Assembly: GCA_019694295.1 (NCBI GenBank)
Contig: JAIBCG010000026.1
Coordinates: 1-37,836 of the forward strand
Reading direction: 5' to 3'
DNA from: Saprospiraceae bacterium
GTDB lineage: Bacteria; Bacteroidota; Bacteroidia; Chitinophagales; Saprospiraceae
DNA length: 37,836 nucleotides
In this document: positions 34,391 to 37,836 of the stretch, in pieces
How positions within the stretch are numbered: position 1 is the first letter of the stretch
How the letters are laid out: every line of letters begins with the position of its first letter
The notes under the pieces: model-generated
What the model was told of the DNA's origin: nothing
What the model saw: the letters and a program-made list of their open reading frames with translations, nothing else
Database searches by the model: none
Position numbers and translations under genes: made by a program

Positions 34391-34572
34391 AATGGTTAAA
34401 TAAACATTTGTTCTGTTTTGGGCAGAATAGCTTTAAGTCTTGACTTGGTTGAAAAGTATTTTTTCGAAGAGTTAACAGAAATAAAGTTGTTCTGCCATTT
34501 TTATGAGAAGGCAGTTCATATTTTTAGACTATAACTACATCCAAATTTGAAAGAATCAATTATAGAATGCTT

Positions 34573-34602
34573 TTTGTTTTGTCAATTTATCTTGTATTTT
34601 TG
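34573..34602 (+). promoter_or_regulatory. Candidate tRNA-Ser promoter
   Basis: TTTG (34573-34576) and TATTTTTG (34595-34602) are separated by 18 bases; the -7 element is a full TAnnTTTG match. The mature tRNA begins 24 bases downstream of the -7 element. Confidence 0.5.
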
Positions 34603-34625
34603 CAACTTGAAATTTTAAAGCTTAC

Positions 34626-34713
34626 GGAGAGTTGTCCGAGTGGTTTAAGGAGCACGCCTGGAAAGTGTGTGTACGCCAAAAGTGTACCGAGAGTTCGAAT
34701 CTCTCACTCTCCG
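34626..34713 (+). tRNA. tRNA-Ser (GGA)
   Basis: An 88-base class II tRNA: acceptor arm GGAGAGT/ACTCTCC with discriminator G, D-arm with GAGTGGTTTAAGG, anticodon loop CTGGAAA (anticodon GGA), a long variable arm GTGTACGCCAAAAGTGTACC and T-loop GAGTTCGAATCTC. The long variable arm and discriminator G confirm serine identity. The 3' CCA is not encoded. Confidence 0.95.
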
Positions 34714-34779
34714 CATTGGTTTTTTCATACCTCATTGTTTTCTACAATATATCAATATTAAAAATCCTTTAGCAATATT

Positions 34780-35172
34780 ATGTCAGCTGTTCACTTAAAT
34801 ATTGGTCGAGACACATACAAAACGATCATTCACACTCGCGGACACGAGATTATCGCAGACGAACCTACGGAGCTTGGTGGTCATGACCTTGGTTTCAATC
34901 CGAAAGAATTATTGGCAGCAGCACTCGGTGCTTGTACCAGTATTACCTTGCGTATGTATGCTGACCGCAAAGAGTGGGATATAGCAGCAATCGAGACAGA
35001 AGTACATGTAGATTGGAAAAAAGATGAGTTAAAAACAAATTTTACCCGAAAAATTAATTTTACCGGAAATATTGACGAAACCCAAAAAGAACGTTTACTT
35101 AAAATAGCCAACAGTTGCCCGGTACATAAGATACTGAGTGGCGAAATCGAAATCCAGACCACTGTTCATTAG
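34780..35172 (+). CDS. OsmC/Ohr-family thiol peroxidase-like protein
   Basis: OsmC/Ohr proteins reduce organic hydroperoxides with a pair of cysteines. The 130-residue product is a full-length OsmC-fold domain. It has the substrate loop GGHDLGFNPKELLAAALGACTSITLRMYA (Cys52) and the second cysteine in ANSCPVHKILS (Cys113). Both redox cysteines are present, so activity is plausible. Subfamily (OsmC, Ohr or YhfA-like) cannot be fixed; the missing extra N-terminal strands suggest a short OsmC-like form. It lies 66 bases after tRNA-Ser and 150 bases before a Crp/Fnr-type regulator on the same strand; a regulatory link is possible but unproven. Confidence 0.9.
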   Translation: MSAVHLNIGRDTYKTIIHTRGHEIIADEPTELGGHDLGFNPKELLAAALGACTSITLRMYADRKEWDIAAIETEVHVDWKKDELKTNFTRKINFTGNIDETQKERLLKIANSCPVHKILSGEIEIQTTVH

Positions 35173-35219
35173 AGATTTCCAGCTATCTGATTAAATATAG
35201 GGATATATTTTTACATTAG

Positions 35220-35240
35220 TTTTGTAAAAATTCTACAAAA
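35220..35240. promoter_or_regulatory. Perfect inverted repeat overlapping a -7 element, upstream of Crp/Fnr gene
   Basis: TTTTGTA (35220-35226) and TACAAAA (35234-35240) form a perfect 7-base inverted repeat with a 7-base spacer. The left arm overlaps a full -7 match, TAGTTTTG (35217-35224). The geometry suits an operator for a dimeric helix-turn-helix regulator placed across the initiation site. The start codon of the regulator gene is 83 bases downstream. No T-run follows, so it is not a terminator. Confidence 0.42.
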
Positions 35241-35322
35241 GATGTATTTTTAGCAGCAATTGTATCAAGGTAAAACTATTCAGGTATAGAATGCATTATT
35301 TTTCTGATTATTAAATACTGCA

Positions 35323-35904
35323 ATGTTCGAATCCTTTCTGCGATATATGCGCACTTATGTAGATTTGACTACCGAAGAGGAGGAAATACTCGTTTCTGTA
35401 ATGTTCTTCAGAAAGATCAAACGAAAACAGTTTTTTCTCGTAGAAGGTGAAATTTGTAGGTACCAAGCCTATGTCATTAAAGGTTGTTTTCGTACATATT
35501 ATACAGACAATGAAGGCCGTGACGTCAATCTGATGTTTTCAATTGAAAACTGGTGGATGGGTGACCTCGCCAGTTATTTCGTCTCAGAAAATTCAAAATG
35601 CAACATTGAAGCGCTTGAAGACAGCGAAATTCTTATTCTAGAAAAACAAAATCTTGACATCTTATTTAACAAAATTCCAAAGATGGAGCGGTTTTTTAGA
35701 ATACTGTTCCAGAATGCACTCATTTCATCACAAAACAGGATTATCAATAATCTTACCCTATCGGCAAAGGAAAATTATCTTATATTTCAAAAGAAATATC
35801 CTGAGTTTGAACAGCGCATTCCACAATACCACATTGCGTCTTATCTTGGTATCACACCTGAGTTTCTGAGTCAGGTACGAAAGCAGCTATCAGGTAGGGC
35901 ATAG
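35323..35904 (+). CDS. Crp/Fnr-family transcriptional regulator
   Basis: A 193-residue regulator with an N-terminal cyclic-nucleotide-binding-type beta-roll (about 25-110: RKQFFLVEGEICRYQAYVIKGCFRTYY, then DLASYFV and EALEDSEILIL). A connecting helix follows (about 118-145). The C-terminal winged helix is short (about 160-190, with HIASYLGITPEFLSQVRKQL as the recognition helix). The arginine/serine phosphate-binding cassette of true cAMP receptors is absent, so cAMP binding is doubtful; there is no Fnr-type cysteine cluster. This short form is abundant in Bacteroidota. The ligand is unknown. The upstream inverted repeat suggests possible autoregulation. It converges on the DEAD-box helicase gene. 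Confidence 0.88.
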   Translation: MFESFLRYMRTYVDLTTEEEEILVSVMFFRKIKRKQFFLVEGEICRYQAYVIKGCFRTYYTDNEGRDVNLMFSIENWWMGDLASYFVSENSKCNIEALEDSEILILEKQNLDILFNKIPKMERFFRILFQNALISSQNRIINNLTLSAKENYLIFQKKYPEFEQRIPQYHIASYLGITPEFLSQVRKQLSGRA

Positions 35905-35962
35905 GTTATTAGTGTGATAATTTTTGAAAATATTTTACGTCAAAACCAACTTATTCCCATTG

Positions 35963-37270
35963 TTACACAATCTCAACCTTTACGAGTTTGTTCTTGATGC
36001 GTTCTTCCTTGATGAGTTTGATGGTGGCTGATACTTTGCTCGATTTAACAGTAGCATAGGCTCTGTGGTCGGTCACCTCTATCAGACCGAGTTCATCATG
36101 GCTGAGCTTGCCTTTTTGGTAAAGCAGTCCGGCAATATCAGTTTTATTGATTTTTTCCTTGCGGCCATAAGGAAAACGCAGTGTAATCCATTCAGAAGCC
36201 GGCGGTAGTTTAGGGTTTGCTTCGAGTGCAAATTTTTCAGGTTCATCTTCGAGATAATCAGGGCTACGGTCTGTAGATTTTACCAGAAAGAATGCTTTAC
36301 CTTCAGCTTTCATTCTGGCAGTACGGCCATTACGGTGGGTGAATGCTTGAACCGTATGCGGTATTTGAAAATGAATGATATTTTGTATTTCCGGAATATC
36401 GAGCCCTCGCGATGCCAGATCGGTACAGAGCAAGACGGTGTGACTGCCATTGCGAAATTTGATGAGCGCTTCTTCGCGGTCTTCCTGTTCCATACCACCC
36501 TGAAAAACACCATGCCTAATACCTTTTTGCGTAAGGAGTTCGCTCGTTTTACCTATTGCATCTCGGTGGTTGAAGAAGATAAGCGTAGGCTGTCCGGCAA
36601 TTTCACAAAGCAGGTTAAAGAGAGTCTCAGTTTTGTCATTATTAATGATATCGACTTTATAAAAGCTGAGACCTGATGGTTTCATCTCTTCTTCATCGAG
36701 ATAATTGAGTTCATAAGGTTTGCGCATTTTTAGGAAATCGGGGAATTCCTCCATTCCGGTGGCAGAAGTAAGTACTTTATTTTTTACATACCTGACGTGT
36801 TTCATAATGGTACTCATCTCACGGCTGAACCCGAATTCAAGTGATTTGTCAAATTCATCCAGTACAACTGTATGGATGGTAGTCGGGTCGATGTGTTCTG
36901 TTCTGAAATGATAAGACAACCTTCCCGGAGTGCCGATAAGAACAGCCGGTGGATCAATTAGACTGTTTTTCTCTGTACGACTAGAGTGCCCGCCAAAAAA
37001 TGCATTCACCTTAAAACCTGTGCCCATTTGTTTGAATACCTGTTCTATCTGTGAGGCAAGTTCTCTGGATGGTACAACTATCAGCACTTGGACGCCCTTT
37101 ATACTCTGCTTAAGTCCCATATAGGCAGGCAGAAGAAAACCAAGCGTTTTGCCCGAGCCTGTAGGAGCCAGAAGGAGTACCTCGCGATGGTCTTTTGTAG
37201 CCTTTAGCATAGCCTCCTGCATCTCATTGAGCGCATCTATCCCGTAATTATGAAGTATTTTTTTAATCAT
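35963..37270 (-). CDS. DEAD-box RNA helicase, DbpA-like C-terminal domain
   Basis: An ATP-dependent RNA helicase of 435 residues. Visible motifs are the Q-motif LNEMQEAML (14-22), Walker A APTGSGKT (35-42), PSRELA (67-72), TPGRL (114-118), motif II DEFD (138-141) and SAT (169-171). The C-lobe carries STLLCTDLASRGLDIP-like residues and motif VI HRNGRTARM, where the usual second GR glycine is alanine. A C-terminal segment of about 75 residues (VTDHRAYATVKSSKVSATIKLI) resembles the DbpA RNA-binding domain, which in relatives recognises 23S rRNA. A ribosome-assembly role is inferred from that. DEFD in place of DEAD keeps the essential Asp-Glu. No known gene symbol is assigned. Confidence 0.9.
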   Translation of the reverse strand: MIKKILHNYGIDALNEMQEAMLKATKDHREVLLLAPTGSGKTLGFLLPAYMGLKQSIKGVQVLIVVPSRELASQIEQVFKQMGTGFKVNAFFGGHSSRTEKNSLIDPPAVLIGTPGRLSYHFRTEHIDPTTIHTVVLDEFDKSLEFGFSREMSTIMKHVRYVKNKVLTSATGMEEFPDFLKMRKPYELNYLDEEEMKPSGLSFYKVDIINNDKTETLFNLLCEIAGQPTLIFFNHRDAIGKTSELLTQKGIRHGVFQGGMEQEDREEALIKFRNGSHTVLLCTDLASRGLDIPEIQNIIHFQIPHTVQAFTHRNGRTARMKAEGKAFFLVKSTDRSPDYLEDEPEKFALEANPKLPPASEWITLRFPYGRKEKINKTDIAGLLYQKGKLSHDELGLIEVTDHRAYATVKSSKVSATIKLIKEERIKNKLVKVEIV

Positions 37271-37352
37271 AGCTGCCGCATAATTCTTTTATGCAAATTT
37301 GACTGGTTACACTTCAGAAAAATTTGACTTTGGTGAAGGATGCCATTCCGGA

Positions 37353-37718
37353 TCAATAGCTGCTCAATGAAAGCAATACCAGTGTACAGGCAATCTCCGG
37401 ATATATATTGTACTCACGAAGCAGACTAATGAATTCAGGATTTTCTGTTCCGGGATTAAATATTACTCTTCGTGGTTCTAGTGACAGTATGTACTCATAA
37501 AACGGTCGCTGATTGGCCGGATTAAGATAAAGCGTCACCGTATCGATATCTTCATAATGCACTAATTCTGTTTCGATTGGTATGCCGGCTACTTTTCCTG
37601 TTCTGCGACCAAAAGCCACCACCGGGTGATGATTTTTGGTCAATTCTCTTACAGCAGCATTACTGTACCTGTCCGGATTGGGAGATGCTCCCATCACCAG
37701 TGTTTTAGTCTTTTGCAT
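37353..37718 (-). CDS. CoA-binding (Rossmann-fold) small protein
   Basis: A 121-residue single-domain protein of the CoA-binding/YccU-like family. It opens with LVMGASPNPDRYSNAAVREL (7-26), where the GASxNPxRxS loop is the nucleotide-binding turn. It continues with HPVVAFGRRTGKVAGIPI, the DIDTVTLYLNP strand and FNPGTENPEF, and has ACTLVLL near its end. These motifs match succinyl-CoA synthetase-like CoA-binding domains. No catalytic domain is attached and the role is unknown. It begins 8 bases after the E2 stop codon, so it is probably co-transcribed with the 2-oxoacid dehydrogenase E2 gene. Confidence 0.88.
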   Translation of the reverse strand: MQKTKTLVMGASPNPDRYSNAAVRELTKNHHPVVAFGRRTGKVAGIPIETELVHYEDIDTVTLYLNPANQRPFYEYILSLEPRRVIFNPGTENPEFISLLREYNIYPEIACTLVLLSLSSY

Positions 37719-37726
37719 ATTCGGTA

Positions 37727-37836
37727 TCAGGCGAGCATTCGCACAGGCTCTTCGAGGTAATTTTTAAATGTTTGTAAAAATCTGGCACCGGAAGCACCAT
37801 CTACAACACGGTGGTCGCAGCTGAGCATTACCTTCA
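37727..37836 (-). CDS. 2-oxoacid dehydrogenase E2 acyltransferase, C-terminal end only
   Basis: The 3' end of a gene entering from the right edge on the minus strand; about 35 codons are visible. The translation includes [17 protein letters not shown], the catalytic-core motif of lipoamide acyltransferases, in which His and Asp act in acyl transfer, and ends EEPVRMLA. The sequence fits the pyruvate dehydrogenase E2 better than the 2-oxoglutarate or branched-chain E2, but this is from a short tail, so no symbol is given. Lipoyl and subunit-binding domains lie outside the window. Confidence 0.88.
   Translation of the reverse strand, partial: KVMLSCDHRVVDGASGARFLQTFKNYLEEPVRMLA

Noticed and set aside
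34391..34570. Possible terminator after the giant adhesin gene
   Set aside because: Only 5-base stems (TTCTG/CAGAA; CTGCC/GGCAG) were found, without an adjoining T-run.
34567..34761. 64-residue open frame covering tRNA-Ser
   Set aside because: It runs through the complete tRNA-Ser gene; the cloverleaf explains the sequence.

Overview
The window is ordinary-density chromosomal DNA from a member of the phylum Bacteroidota. Four things point there: a type IX secretion (T9SS) and gliding gene set (porV, porU, a PorP/SprF-family gene, gldJ); two exported proteins ending in T9SS sorting domains; a short primary sigma factor lacking region 1.1; and repeated promoter -7 elements of the form TAnnTTTG, with almost no Shine-Dalgarno sequences. 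The long GAPDH, the choice-of-anchor L adhesin and the DUF-type porin fit an environmental Saprospirales/Chitinophagales/Cytophagales-like lineage, but genus cannot be read from this sequence.

Layout. 1-350: the 3' part of RNase P RNA and a bidirectional terminator. 372-9665: the T9SS block. porU and porV lie on the minus strand, the PorP/SprF gene and gldJ diverge from them, and murF follows gldJ across a hairpin terminator. 9818-13978: a degenerate ureohydrolase-like gene divergent from a Glu/Leu/Phe/Val dehydrogenase, then an OmpA-family protein. 14123-17362: a START-like protein, the primary sigma factor and a long-form GAPDH. 17409-24255, all on the minus strand: a secreted CARDB-like protein, a 998-residue exported TPR-CHAT protease-like protein, tRNA-Val(GAC), a PQQ sugar dehydrogenase-like T9SS cargo and a head-GIN lipoprotein. 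24476-28859: recN, fabI and an outer-membrane porin. 29114-34390: a 1758-residue surface adhesin with seven disulfide-type repeats and a type B T9SS sorting domain. 34626-37836: tRNA-Ser(GGA), an OsmC-like protein, a Crp/Fnr regulator, a DEAD-box helicase, a CoA-binding protein and the 3' end of a 2-oxoacid dehydrogenase E2 gene.

How the parts connect. PorU (sortase) and PorV (its outer-membrane shuttle) process cargo carrying a C-terminal sorting domain. GldJ and PorP/SprF proteins belong to the same export and motility machine. The sugar dehydrogenase-like protein and the giant adhesin are visible candidate cargos of that machine. The least explained unit is the exported TPR-CHAT protein with its small secreted neighbour. 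It has an intact His/Cys pair but appears to place a caspase-like domain on the periplasmic side of a membrane anchor. No IS element, integrase, phage gene or CRISPR array was seen.
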